Origin: an uncultured Schlesneria sp.
GTDB taxonomy: Bacteria > Planctomycetota > Planctomycetia > Planctomycetales > Planctomycetaceae
DNA: 64,000 bases
NCBI GenBank assembly: GCA_903840265.1
Contig: CAIMFH010000107.1
Location: 1 to 64,000, forward strand
Direction: 5' to 3'
Shown here: positions 52,655 to 62,407 of the stretch, one piece after another
How the letters are laid out: each line of letters begins with the position of its first letter
Position numbering within the stretch: the stretch's first letter is position 1
Translations under genes and position numbers: made by a program
The notes under the pieces: generated by a model
Database searches by the model: none
What the model was told of the DNA's origin: nothing
Seen by the model: the letters and a program-made list of their open reading frames with translations, nothing else

Positions 52655-54423
52655 GTGCTCCCGGATGGTCATTCGGATTGCCGCTGCTGACCAAAGACCT
52701 GATCGAGCAGGCCGCGCACAGGCGCACCTACATCCTGCGCGTCGTGTATGCCGCCGTGCTGTATGGTGCGGCGCTCTGGATCTACGCTGACATCTCGGGC
52801 GGAGGATCTCAGGCCGAAGTTCTTAGCCGCGGACAAGGTCGGCAAATGTTTCTGACCCTGGTCGCCGTGCAACTCGCCGCGGTGATCATTCTGCTGCCCG
52901 CGATCAGTTCGGGGGCGATCACGTCGGAAAAGGAACGTGATACGCTGGGATTGCTGCTGCTGACGAAACTCAGTCCGACCACGATCATCCTCGAAAAGCT
53001 GATCAGTCGCATGGTGACGATGGGGACGTATCAGCTACTTTCACTGCCGCTGTTCGCCGTCGTTTACGGTCTGGGAGGCGTCGAACTCTTCGAGATCCTG
53101 GCGGCGATTTGGTATCTGGCCTGGTGGAGTCTGGTGATTGGAGCCATCAGCATTGGTTGTTCGGCTTGGCACCGCACGACTGCCGGGGCGTTCATTTCTG
53201 CTTATGCCATTATGCCACTGGTAGTCTGCTTCGCGATGTCATGTCAGAGCGTTCTGTCACCCGCCGTCGCTGAGATCTGGCGGCCCAGTGGTGAGATGTC
53301 GACGATGCAGTACTTTGTTGCCTCACTGGGGACAATCGTTCTGCTTCTGGCAATGTCCGTTCCGATGCTGATCGTGACCTGGTTCGTCGTGGCGTTTGCT
53401 CAGATGCATCTGTTGCAGCGCGCATTCGTTCCTCCGCGCAATCTGCTGCTGGAATTCTTCAAAGGCTTGGACAAGTTCTTCGAGGATCTGAACAACCACA
53501 CCACGAGTGGGATCCTGCTGGTGCGGGATGTTGATACGGGACCGATGTTCGATCCGATCGCCTGGCGTGAGACTCGCAAACGCTCGCTGGGGACCGTTCG
53601 ATATCTCTTCCGCTTGCTGATCGTTCTGGAAGTGCCATTGGCAATCGCGATTTCCTGGACCGTTACCGATCATCAGTCGAGTTCTTTTGACGGGCCGACG
53701 ACATTCTTCCTCTGTCTGCTGTGGCCGATTGCCGCGTTGGCGATCGTCGTTCACACGACAAACGTGATCTTTGCCGAACGTTCGCGCCAGACGCTGGATG
53801 TGCTGCTGGTCGCTCCGCTGACGGCACGGGAACTGGTCACGCAAAAGCTGGCGGGCGTGCGTCGATTGATCGCCGTCCTATCGGTCCCCTTTTTGACACT
53901 GATCATCTTTCAGGCGACGTGGACGCTGTATGTCGTTCGCGGCTTGGGCTCGTTTAGTCGTGGTAGTGACAATGCCGGCGTGTTCGTTCACGAAATCCTG
54001 GGGATGACGCTGGCCGTGCTTGTCTATCCGCGCGTCGTGCAATGGCTGTCGTTTCATCTCGCCTTACGTGTCAGAAATCAGACGCAGGCCGTGTTGTGGT
54101 CGCTGGTGACGATCATCGGGTTGTGCGGTGTTCCTTATCTGGTCGTCTATCTCGTCGGCGTGGTTTTCTCGATTGACCCAAATGATGCGACCCTCGCTTG
54201 GATCACCTGGTTCAGCCCAATCCGAGTCCTGTTTCATCGGAAGATTGCCCAACCATCCCCATGGTCGGGGGCCAACATCAATCAAGTCCTGCAAGACCAT
54301 GGGTTTTTCGGTTTGACACTGAATGCGGTCACCTGGGTCGGCCTGTGGCTGTTTCTGCGGTACCGTGCGATGCGTGACTTCTCGAGTTCGATGGGTCGCG
54401 CCGAACCATCGGGAGCCGAGTAA
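52651..54423 (+). CDS. ABC-2 type permease (1)
   Basis: A 590-residue membrane protein with about 10-12 hydrophobic helices. The N-terminus (SFGLPLLTKDLIEQAAHRRTYILRVVYAAVLYGAALWIY) and AITSEKERDTLGLLLLTKLSPTTIILEKL are typical of ABC-2 permeases. It overlaps the ATPase gene by 4 bp (GTG start in GTGA) and the next permease by 1 bp. The two permeases share the core layout (for example EKERDTL, WRETRKRSLGTVRY) and probably arose by duplication. Substrate unknown. Confidence 0.9.
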   Translation: MSAPGWSFGLPLLTKDLIEQAAHRRTYILRVVYAAVLYGAALWIYADISGGGSQAEVLSRGQGRQMFLTLVAVQLAAVIILLPAISSGAITSEKERDTLGLLLLTKLSPTTIILEKLISRMVTMGTYQLLSLPLFAVVYGLGGVELFEILAAIWYLAWWSLVIGAISIGCSAWHRTTAGAFISAYAIMPLVVCFAMSCQSVLSPAVAEIWRPSGEMSTMQYFVASLGTIVLLLAMSVPMLIVTWFVVAFAQMHLLQRAFVPPRNLLLEFFKGLDKFFEDLNNHTTSGILLVRDVDTGPMFDPIAWRETRKRSLGTVRYLFRLLIVLEVPLAIAISWTVTDHQSSSFDGPTTFFLCLLWPIAALAIVVHTTNVIFAERSRQTLDVLLVAPLTARELVTQKLAGVRRLIAVLSVPFLTLIIFQATWTLYVVRGLGSFSRGSDNAGVFVHEILGMTLAVLVYPRVVQWLSFHLALRVRNQTQAVLWSLVTIIGLCGVPYLVVYLVGVVFSIDPNDATLAWITWFSPIRVLFHRKIAQPSPWSGANINQVLQDHGFFGLTLNAVTWVGLWLFLRYRAMRDFSSSMGRAEPSGAE

Positions 54424-56381
54424 TGAGCCCCTTCACTCGTCGTCTATTCGCGCTGCCAGGTTCGCTTGGCGACATGGCCACCTGGGGCACCGGCAATGTG
54501 TTTCCGTTGCTCTCACGTGAATTGACCGAGCAGGCGGCCCGTCGACGGACGTTTGTCGTGCGAGTCGTCTATGCCGTCGTGCTGTACGTCGTCGCGGTCT
54601 GGATTTTCTATAGTCAAGTCCATAGTTGGTCGAGCCAGGCGTTCAATACGTTGGGGCAGGGTGAGCCGATCTTTCAAGGACTTGCGGGGCTGCAATTCTT
54701 AGGGATTTACCTCTTCCTCCCTCCCATGACGTGCGGGGTGTTAACTGCGGAAAAAGAACGAGACACGCTCTCGCTGTTACTGCTGACTCGCTTGGGACCG
54801 TGGTCGATTCTGATCGGCAAGCTGTTCAGCCGCATGGTCACGATGGCGTCCTTTATCTGTCTGTCGCTCCCCTTGTTCGCGGTTGCCTATAGCTTCGGAG
54901 GGGTCGAAGCGGGGCGGATCCTGGGGCTCGGATGGACCTTGGCAGTCACTATCCTGCAGATTGGCTCGCTGGCCCTGGCCTGTTCGGCGTGGTGTCGCAC
55001 GACCGGTTCCGCTTTCATGGCAACTTACTTGATCGGCGCGTTGTTCATCATCGGGCCACCCTTTATGACGCAAGGAGGTGAACGAGACCCCTTTGGCATC
55101 GTCGAATTTCTTGTGGAATACTGTCGCACGACGGGGTTTGCAGGTGGAGATCTCGGCCGGGAGGATGTCACGTTCGTGTTGTTCGGGCCGTGGGTTTGTC
55201 TCGCTCCACAATCATCCACGGGACAGCTTTCCGTCACCGTATCACGGTCCGTTCCGATGTTGCTTTCGGCGGCGGCGTGCCTGCTCTTCGCTCGAGTGGT
55301 GCTCTGGCGACGCGCGTTCGTGGCCCCGTCGAATGTCATGCTGAAGATGTTCCGGTCGCTCGACACGCTGTTTCATCGACTGAACCAGAACAGGCTGACA
55401 CGCGGAATCGTGCTGACTCGCGAACATGTCCAGCTGCCGCTGTACGATCCGATTCGTTGGCGCGAAACGAAGAAGCGTTCATTGGGAACCACGCGATATC
55501 TCGTCCGCCTGCTGCTCGTGCTGGAGATTCCGGTCCTGTTCGGAATGCTGATCCCATTCTACGGCGACTACAACTCGAACTACGCGCCGGCGTTTGTCGC
55601 GGCGTGGATCGTCTGGGTCATCTCCGCTCTGGTCATCGCGATCCACGCCACCGGTTTGATCGGGCTGGAACGATCTCGGCAGACGATGGATGTTCTGCTG
55701 ACCACTCCGTTGACCAGCGAGTCCATCGTGAAAGAAAAGTTCGCCGGAATCTCGCGAATGATCGTCGTGCTGTGGATCCCGCTGGTGACGGTCTATCTGT
55801 ATCAGGTCTGGTGGACAGGTTGGGTCGGCAGCTTTCAACCGGGCGAGATCCTCTTTGGGATCATTCGCAGCCTGATGGCCATGGCGATCTATCCCTGGCT
55901 GATCGCCTGGATCGGATTTCATTTCGGCATGCGCTGTCGCTCGCAGGCTCAAGCAGTCCTTGTAACACTTGGCATCCTGACCGCGGTCTGCGTGATACCG
56001 GCGGCGCTCGCTGCTTACCTCAATTCGAATGGACTGTGGACACTCGGCGAAATCGGTTGGTTAAGCCCTGCGATGGTGTTGATAGAGAGTACGCATGGTC
56101 GCCAGATGTTTTCGGATTACCGCTATTCCTACAACTACAATAGCTACCTCCAGAACAGGGACTACCTAGTCCTCATGGCATGGGGAGGCCTGTTCTGTCA
56201 CTTCTTCCTGGCTTGCCTGCTGCTGCTCTGGCTGAGACTTCGGGTGCTGAGAACATTTGCTCACCGGCTCGGACGTAACGACGGACAGATCATCGATGAT
56301 GATGACATCGAACGCCTCTCGGAACTCCGTCGCCAGATTGTCATAAGTGGAATCTTCCGAGCGAATCCGAACGACGAGTGA
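54423..56381 (+). CDS. ABC-2 type permease (2)
   Basis: A 652-residue membrane protein, homologous to the preceding permease: VFPLLSRELTEQAARRRTFVVRVVYAVVLY, VLTAEKERDTLSLLLLTRLG and WRETKKRSLGTTRYLVRLLLVLEI match its segments. The start ATG 54423 overlaps the stop of the upstream gene (TAATG). A charged cytoplasmic tail ends the protein. It completes an ATPase + two permease operon; the transported molecule is unknown. A short GTTCAGtcacaGCTGAAC hairpin follows the stop codon. Confidence 0.9.
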   Translation: MSPFTRRLFALPGSLGDMATWGTGNVFPLLSRELTEQAARRRTFVVRVVYAVVLYVVAVWIFYSQVHSWSSQAFNTLGQGEPIFQGLAGLQFLGIYLFLPPMTCGVLTAEKERDTLSLLLLTRLGPWSILIGKLFSRMVTMASFICLSLPLFAVAYSFGGVEAGRILGLGWTLAVTILQIGSLALACSAWCRTTGSAFMATYLIGALFIIGPPFMTQGGERDPFGIVEFLVEYCRTTGFAGGDLGREDVTFVLFGPWVCLAPQSSTGQLSVTVSRSVPMLLSAAACLLFARVVLWRRAFVAPSNVMLKMFRSLDTLFHRLNQNRLTRGIVLTREHVQLPLYDPIRWRETKKRSLGTTRYLVRLLLVLEIPVLFGMLIPFYGDYNSNYAPAFVAAWIVWVISALVIAIHATGLIGLERSRQTMDVLLTTPLTSESIVKEKFAGISRMIVVLWIPLVTVYLYQVWWTGWVGSFQPGEILFGIIRSLMAMAIYPWLIAWIGFHFGMRCRSQAQAVLVTLGILTAVCVIPAALAAYLNSNGLWTLGEIGWLSPAMVLIESTHGRQMFSDYRYSYNYNSYLQNRDYLVLMAWGGLFCHFFLACLLLLWLRLRVLRTFAHRLGRNDGQIIDDDDIERLSELRRQIVISGIFRANPNDE

Positions 56382-56679
56382 GGTTCAGTCACAGCTGAAC
56401 ATGTTGCCGAATTCCCACATGTCGGAATCCTGCGATTAGTCGGAAACGCAGGCCCGGCGCGGAAGTTCTGGTAAAGTCTGCCGGCGACTTCCTCCATTCG
56501 ACAAGTCGCCATGTGGCACGACCTGACAAGACGCGGTAGACTTCTGCGCGACAGCCCGATCTCTCGACATTAGATTTCTGCGAAGCGTGTCGATCTCTTT
56601 TTTGACGCAAAATGCGTCTCAGCGATAACTCATGCGACGTCCAATCTACGATTCCCCTTCGCTCATCAAGAGACATCCC

Positions 56680-57447
56680 ATGGTGACACCGACTCCCGTT
56701 CGCTCCGGGTTTCGCGTAGCTGGGCAGGACACACCGTCGACGATTTACGCGCATCCACCGCTCGTCGAAAGCTGGCTGGGTGTCGACTTCGCGACGCCGG
56801 TCGATCTGGCGTCCGCCGGTCTTCAGGCGTTGCGTGAGCAGTTGGGCCCCGAATGGATGGGCAACTGGAAGCCCGTCGAATTGGGTTCTGCCCGGCAACT
56901 GACGAACGTCATGGGCGATCGAGCTCTCCGCCTGACACCTCAAGGCTTCGCCTTCGGCTGGCTCGGCTATAGCGGCGAACGCTATCCCCGCTACGAATCG
57001 ATCCGCGACGGATTCGTCTCTGTGTTTAGTGCCGTCCAATCGATGGGCGCCAAAGCTGACCAGCCGCGAGTTCCCCACACCTGGTCCGTCGGCTACCTCA
57101 ACCGGATCCCGCAAGGGACGGTCTGGTCGACCGCTGACGATTGGGGTTTCTTCGGCCTCTGGCAGCCCGTCCCGTTGCAGGGATTGGGCATCGAACCAAC
57201 CGGCTTTCGCGCGGAATGGGAACTGCCGCTGGAAGCGGAACGCGGCACGTTGAAGATCAGCTTTCAGCATCAACCGGCCGATGAAACCGAAAACGTCTGG
57301 ATCAATCTGACCGCTCGTGGCCCCGTGGAAGATGCCGAAACAGGTGTCTTCGACGGCCTGGACTACGGTCGCGAAGTGATCGTCCGCAGCTTCAACGACT
57401 TGGTCTCACCTGACGCCAAGAAATATTGGGGCGTTCAGCCACGCTGA
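56680..57447 (+). CDS. TIGR04255-family-like protein
   Basis: A 255-residue soluble protein. Features such as GWLGYSGERYPRYESIRDGFVSVFSAV near the middle, HTWSVGYLNRIPQG and the C-terminal GLDYGREVIVRSFNDLVSPDAKKYWGV resemble TIGR04255 proteins, a sporadically distributed family of unknown function. The match is from memory and moderate. ATG 56680 is chosen; ATG 56632 is in frame. The last codons (QPR) and the TGA stop come from a partial inverted-repeat arm. Confidence 0.65.
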   Translation: MVTPTPVRSGFRVAGQDTPSTIYAHPPLVESWLGVDFATPVDLASAGLQALREQLGPEWMGNWKPVELGSARQLTNVMGDRALRLTPQGFAFGWLGYSGERYPRYESIRDGFVSVFSAVQSMGAKADQPRVPHTWSVGYLNRIPQGTVWSTADDWGFFGLWQPVPLQGLGIEPTGFRAEWELPLEAERGTLKISFQHQPADETENVWINLTARGPVEDAETGVFDGLDYGREVIVRSFNDLVSPDAKKYWGVQPR

Positions 57448-57459
57448 ACACGGATAAAT
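57437..57459. repeat. Partial TAGCCACGGAT-family arm
   Basis: AGCCACGCTGAACACGGATA-type sequence at the end of the TIGR04255-like gene; its TGA is that gene's stop codon. No complete partner arm was found. Confidence 0.6.
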
Positions 57460-57507
57460 CAGCGTAGGTTATGCTTTAGCATATCTCTCCAACTCCCGTT
57501 CGCGAAG

Positions 57508-59907
57508 CTAATCCTCGACACTCTCGGTGGCTATCTTCGTATAGATCTCTTTCGCCTGATCATAGGCGGCTTTGGCCGCAGTGCGTTCTTTTTCGCGGAT
57601 CTGGTTGACCTTGGAGTTCCAGCAGACATCAACCGCTTTCGCACACCAGTCGGCACTCTTACGGCTGGCCCGGATCGGTTTGCCGTCCAGTTCGACGAAG
57701 ATCGGATTGGTGTGACACGATGGCAGGATCCGCAGTGCCACCCAACTCGACTGCTTCAGATCCAGGTTGAACTTCAAGTTGTGGACTGATCCATCCGCAG
57801 GGACGTTCTTCGTCTGGACCGACTTCCCGTTGACGATCAGATCCACGGGAACCGTCCGACTCTCACCGATGCGGCTACGTTCCAGATGCCAGTACGGTTG
57901 TTCATCCAGGCGTTTGGCTCGGATCGCTTCGGTCTGCGGCGTTGGCTTTTCGGCCAACAGCGCCGTCGCATCGCAGGTGATGCGAACCGTGTCAGCCTTG
58001 GCCAGAGACAGGCGACTTGGTTTAGAGCCTTCCTTGTCTGCTTCTCCCACACCCAGTCCGTTCAGCTTGAAGTCGAAGAGATGGCTCAGGCCATCGCCGC
58101 AGTAGCTGCGTCCTGCTTTGACACCCTGGATCCACGCTTCGTATGTCAGCGGTTGATCCTGGGGGAGCTTCACATAGATGCGGCCGAGGCCCACTTTCTC
58201 ACCATAGATGCAGGGGAAATCGGTTTCACCGCTGATGCGAGTTTCCATACCACAGTTCAAAGTGTGATACCAGATATTCAGTTCCCAGATGGCCGGAGTA
58301 TCCACTGCCGAGATGAAATCGCAGACCCCTTGAGTCGTCGTGACGATGAACTCGTTCGCACCGATGCCGTCAAAGCGAGGCATCGCATAGTCAGGCAAGG
58401 TCGATACCGCTTTGCCAGCCCAACCGTTGGGCGCACCACCCCAACTCCGTTCGACGAATTTGCGAGATCCATCCGGCATGTTGTCAGGCAGCGCCAGACC
58501 CCAACCACTGTGACTGTAACCGACCACGCCGCCTTGCATCTGGCCCCACTTCAGAACCGGCTGTGTCCAACTGGGCCAGTCTTCCAGCAAAGTTGTTCCC
58601 GGGTAGTCATCTTCCTGCAGGTTCAGCAGACACAAGTGGCCCGCATGCGACGAGGGGAATCCCGAGACTTCGACATCGTAGCGCATCAGGTTCGTCGGCC
58701 GCGACAGGGCCGATGTCTTTCCTTCGAAGTATCGCTTCTGCGTGTACCAGCAGGGGCCCCAACTGAGCACGCAGCCAATATTCAGGTCTTCGCCCAAGAT
58801 GTGGCGCATCATGTCGCCGGGAGTGACTCCTTCGGTCGGACTGTCGTAGTGCTTGCAACCGGCAGCGTGAATATGATGATCGCCCGAATACCAGTCTCGC
58901 TTGGCAGCATGAATCCAACGCCGCAATTTCACCTCGAAGCGCTGGCTGGCTCCGTCGGTCCGCACTGTCAGCGGATGTGTGTCGACAAAATATTCGGGAC
59001 CGCGCTGCACTGCGACGGTGTAGTCACCCGGAGGGAGATGGACGGACTCGCCATCCATGCGATAGATCTGCTCGTGGAAGAAAAAATCTGGCGCGAGTCG
59101 GCGATAGACGTTGGGATAGACGCGCCCCGCCTTGTCGCGAATCGTCAGCGCCGCGGTCGTGGCGGTGTCGTCGACGTCTTTGATTCCCAGCACCACTTCC
59201 ACCGAAGGGACGCCGACGAACAGGATCGGGACCGAGTTGCGAAAGCCCAGGTCCTGCGTCCCTTGGCCGACATGAAAACCCAACTGAGCTTCGCGACGAC
59301 CGACATCGCGGCTGAAGAGTTGGATGATGCGGTATTCCAGTTCCAATCCCGACAGGCCCGCCTTCAGTGGTTGCTTGTCGAACATCTGAGCGTCGAGGAA
59401 CCGATTGGGAACGTCGCTGGGTTGCACCAGCTTTTCGTCGGTCATCGGTTTTTCGCGAGCGTTCTCTTTCCCCTGCTGATAGACGGGCAGTAGATTGGGA
59501 CTTTCGGGGACCAGCGGTGCTGTGACCCCCGCTTCGTTGTGAACTTTCACCAGAAATGTTCGCCATCCCTGCTGCACCAGTTCCTTTTTCACGGGCCCTT
59601 CGACGACCGAGACTCGACTTTCCGGGTTGATGCTGACCCCCGCGACACAGTACTGGTCGAGCACCTTCTGGATTGCTGCGGTGCACGCCGAAGCTCTCTC
59701 TAATTTGAACGCTTGCTCAAGGCTCTGGCGATCCTCTACGCCGAGCGGGGTGCCTATGAAATCGAGGGCCTGGATCAACCGTTCTGTTGCCGCAATCAAG
59801 GGTTGCGTCTCGACCTTGGCGACCGTTGGCCATTTGTCATCGGCGGCAAAACCGTGGCCGATCAGACAAGAAAAGACCAGAACTTGCGCTGCGACTGAGC
59901 GAAACAT
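57508..59907 (-). CDS. CehA/McbA family metallohydrolase
   Basis: A 799-residue secreted protein with a signal peptide (VLVFSCLIGHGFA). The PHP-type metal-binding motif is GDHHIHAAG at 342-350 (H344/H345/H347), with further conserved residues downstream (VVGYSHSGWG, NIWYHTLNCG). The family includes CehA carbaryl hydrolase and McbA; here the substrate is unknown. The N-terminal half (about 30-320) is a non-catalytic region and the C-terminal part is a beta-rich domain. ATG 59907 start. It converges with the TIGR04255-like gene. Confidence 0.88.
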   Translation of the reverse strand: MFRSVAAQVLVFSCLIGHGFAADDKWPTVAKVETQPLIAATERLIQALDFIGTPLGVEDRQSLEQAFKLERASACTAAIQKVLDQYCVAGVSINPESRVSVVEGPVKKELVQQGWRTFLVKVHNEAGVTAPLVPESPNLLPVYQQGKENAREKPMTDEKLVQPSDVPNRFLDAQMFDKQPLKAGLSGLELEYRIIQLFSRDVGRREAQLGFHVGQGTQDLGFRNSVPILFVGVPSVEVVLGIKDVDDTATTAALTIRDKAGRVYPNVYRRLAPDFFFHEQIYRMDGESVHLPPGDYTVAVQRGPEYFVDTHPLTVRTDGASQRFEVKLRRWIHAAKRDWYSGDHHIHAAGCKHYDSPTEGVTPGDMMRHILGEDLNIGCVLSWGPCWYTQKRYFEGKTSALSRPTNLMRYDVEVSGFPSSHAGHLCLLNLQEDDYPGTTLLEDWPSWTQPVLKWGQMQGGVVGYSHSGWGLALPDNMPDGSRKFVERSWGGAPNGWAGKAVSTLPDYAMPRFDGIGANEFIVTTTQGVCDFISAVDTPAIWELNIWYHTLNCGMETRISGETDFPCIYGEKVGLGRIYVKLPQDQPLTYEAWIQGVKAGRSYCGDGLSHLFDFKLNGLGVGEADKEGSKPSRLSLAKADTVRITCDATALLAEKPTPQTEAIRAKRLDEQPYWHLERSRIGESRTVPVDLIVNGKSVQTKNVPADGSVHNLKFNLDLKQSSWVALRILPSCHTNPIFVELDGKPIRASRKSADWCAKAVDVCWNSKVNQIREKERTAAKAAYDQAKEIYTKIATESVED

Positions 59908-60073
59908 GGTGAATGTCCTGAGTGGCTACAGTGTCGTCGCGACCCCTGCCGGGGCGGGTTGGGTGTTGCCCGAAGGTGACGGAATTAATATACTCCGATC
60001 CAGATTAACTTCTATGAAGTCGGTACTGGAATGCGAGGTGCGCCCCTTGTCAAACCAACCAGCGGATCAAGCT

Positions 60074-60523
60074 ATGCATTGCCCCTCGTTGTTGGAGATG
60101 CTCGCCGAGAGCATTCTCCCTCATGCCCGCGAAGAAATCGATCGCCACAAATGGATCGAAAGTGAGAAGGCCCGGCGCGACTTAGGTCAAAAGGCGGTCG
60201 AAGACTGGCTGCGTCGATTCTGGTGGCGTTTCTGTCGCTGGCGACGACTCGAACATATCGAAGGCCAGCGCTGCTGGCGCGAATTCAACGATCTCGACTT
60301 CGCCATTCTCCGTCGCATCTCGATGGAACGTGGTCTGCTTGAATCGATCATGTATCGCATGAAGGGCGACGGCATTCATATTCACGACAACCTGGAAATC
60401 ATCCTGTGGGCCTTGGACCAGGGTGAGATCCAGTATCAACGCGTGGAAGAGTTTCTGCTGCTGATTGATATCAACTCCGCTCGACTGCCAGTCCCTCGCG
60501 AATTGCGTTTGACGGTGGCATGA
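60074..60523 (+). CDS. Hypothetical protein coupled to murJ
   Basis: A 149-residue soluble protein. No family is recognised. It is rich in Trp, Arg and Glu (for example WLRRFWWRFCRWRR near 45-58), and has a helical C-terminal half (LEIILWALDQGEIQYQRVEEFLLLIDIN). It overlaps the murJ start by 4 bp (ATGA), so the two are co-translated, which suggests a related job in envelope or peptidoglycan precursor handling. ATG 60074 is the preferred start; ATG 60014 is in frame upstream. Confidence 0.65.
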   Translation: MHCPSLLEMLAESILPHAREEIDRHKWIESEKARRDLGQKAVEDWLRRFWWRFCRWRRLEHIEGQRCWREFNDLDFAILRRISMERGLLESIMYRMKGDGIHIHDNLEIILWALDQGEIQYQRVEEFLLLIDINSARLPVPRELRLTVA

Positions 60524-62166
60524 GTGATTCGCTGAAGAACGTCTCGCGGAACTTGCGTCTCGTCAGCCTCTGCACTTTCATCAGTCGCATCTTTGGGTTG
60601 CTGCGCGATCAGGCGATGGGAACGCTGTTCGGCGCGGGGCCTGTGCTGGACACATTCACCGTTGCCTTCCGCCTGCCAAATCTGGCGCGCGTCTTACTCG
60701 GCGAAGGGGCCTTGACCACAGCGTTCCTGCCGATCTTCGTCGAAGAACTGAACGAGCGTGGTCGCGAGTCGGCGGCGCGAGTGACTTGGGCCGTCTTCGT
60801 CACGCTGGCGGCGGTGCTGTGCGGACTGGTCATCGTCGTGGAACTGGGGTTGGCGGCACTGGTTTCGTTCGTCGATCTTGCCGCGGAAACGCGGCTGCTC
60901 TGTCAGCTCACGGCGATGCTGTTGCCATATGTCATTCTGATCTGCCTGGCGGCTCAACTGGGAGCCGTCCTCAATGCCTTGGGCCGGTTCGTCTGGCCAG
61001 CTCTGGTTCCGGTCGTGCTGAACGTCGTCTGGCTGGCCGCGCTCTGGTGGGTAATCCCGATCTACTGGTCCGATCCCCTGCAGCAGGTGCAGGCGACGTC
61101 GGTGTTCGTCGTGGCGGCCGGAGCACTGCAACTGGCGTTTCTGCTGCCCGTCGTCTGGCGCTGTGGTTTTGGATATCGATCCGACTGGCGATCGGCGACA
61201 GGTGTCGTGGGACGGATCGCTCGCGTGATGCTGCCGGTCGTCGTCGGACTCTCGATCACGCAACTGAACGGAATGCTCGACAGTTTCATCGCCTGGGGAT
61301 TCGCTCGACCGGAAGGAGCCGGCCCAAACATGCCGCTTCCCGGCTCGCCCGCTTATCCCCTTCACGCCGGCACGGCCACGGCGCTGTATCTGGGACAACG
61401 GCTGTATCAGTTCCCGTTGGGTGTCTTCGGTGTGGCGTTAGGGACGGTGCTGTTTCCGCTGTTCACTCAGCATGCGCAACGAGGCGAATTCGATAAGCTG
61501 CGCGGCGACTTGTCACTGGGGATTCGACTGGTGCTGGCGATCGGCCTGCCTGCCAGTGCCGGGCTGATGCTGATCGCTCATCCACTGGCAACGCTGTTCT
61601 TTCAGTACGGCAAATTCGACGCAGCGGCGGCGGCGATGACGGGTGACATGATCGTGTGCTATGGGTCAGGCGTCTGGGCTTACTGCGCGCTGCTGATCCT
61701 GCAACGAGGCTTCTACGCCATCGGCGATCGTCTGACACCAATGTATGTCGGGCTCGTCGCGATGTTGCTGAATGTGGCTCTGAATCTCACGCTGATCTGG
61801 CCGCTGGGAGGACGAGGCCTGGCCCTATCAACGGCACTGGTTGCGGCCCTGCAATGTGCGGTGACCTGCCTGCTGCTACAGCACAAAGTGGGACAGTTGC
61901 TCTGGAAAGAAGTCGCATGGACCGCCGTCCGCACACTGATTGCGGTGGCAGTCATGAGCGTCGTCTGCCTGCTGCTCACGCTACCATCTGCCCCCGAAGA
62001 CGGACTCAAACTTCGCGGCCTGAAGTTGCTGGTCCCTCTCGCGGCCGGCGGCCTGACATTCCTGGCGATGGCCTGGCTATTGCGACTGAAAGAGCCGTGG
62101 TCAGTAATCTTCGCACGCGGTCAGATCGGGAAAGAGATCAAGGAAATGAATCACGGAATACACTGA
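60520..62166 (+). CDS. murJ: Lipid II flippase MurJ
   Basis: A 548-residue MOP-superfamily flippase with about 14 membrane helices. The start NLRLVSLCTFISRIFGLLRDQAMGTLFGAG and AFRLPNLARVLLGEGALTTAFLPIF are standard MurJ segments. It moves lipid II across the inner membrane for peptidoglycan synthesis, relevant since planctomycetes were once thought to lack peptidoglycan. It overlaps the preceding small gene by 4 bp. The C-terminus (NHGIH) and the stop codon are encoded by the edge of an inverted-repeat arm (AATCACGGAATACACTGA). Confidence 0.93.
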   Translation: MSDSLKNVSRNLRLVSLCTFISRIFGLLRDQAMGTLFGAGPVLDTFTVAFRLPNLARVLLGEGALTTAFLPIFVEELNERGRESAARVTWAVFVTLAAVLCGLVIVVELGLAALVSFVDLAAETRLLCQLTAMLLPYVILICLAAQLGAVLNALGRFVWPALVPVVLNVVWLAALWWVIPIYWSDPLQQVQATSVFVVAAGALQLAFLLPVVWRCGFGYRSDWRSATGVVGRIARVMLPVVVGLSITQLNGMLDSFIAWGFARPEGAGPNMPLPGSPAYPLHAGTATALYLGQRLYQFPLGVFGVALGTVLFPLFTQHAQRGEFDKLRGDLSLGIRLVLAIGLPASAGLMLIAHPLATLFFQYGKFDAAAAAMTGDMIVCYGSGVWAYCALLILQRGFYAIGDRLTPMYVGLVAMLLNVALNLTLIWPLGGRGLALSTALVAALQCAVTCLLLQHKVGQLLWKEVAWTAVRTLIAVAVMSVVCLLLTLPSAPEDGLKLRGLKLLVPLAAGGLTFLAMAWLLRLKEPWSVIFARGQIGKEIKEMNHGIH

Positions 62167-62407
62167 ACACACGGAATGAGGACCAGGTGAAGAATAATAG
62201 CCTTCCTCTGTGATCTTTGTGCCTCAGTGTTTCTCTCTCTTGCTTCTTCTACAACACGGGGAGAATTGAAACACAGAGACACGAAGGCCACAGAGAAATC
62301 GTGCAACCTGATTCTGACTTAATTCCGTGTGTTCAGTGTATTCCGTGGTTCAACTCTGATTTGCTCTTCTCTGCGCACTTCGCGCCTCTGTGTCTCAATT
62401 CTCCGAT
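62146..62407. repeat. Compound inverted-repeat element
   Basis: Arms at 62146-62181 and 62318-62353 form a near-perfect inverted repeat (CACGGAATACACTGAACACA). Nested inside and overlapping are further copies of a GAGAATTGAAACACAGAGAC type motif, at about 62206-62239, 62260-62299 and, inverted, 62369-62404. So two palindrome families overlap. The rest of the gap up to 62570 has no gene. Confidence 0.85.

Noticed and set aside
57886-59493. Long open frame antisense to the CehA/McbA gene
   Set aside because: It mirrors a strong coding gene and contains no recognisable domain.
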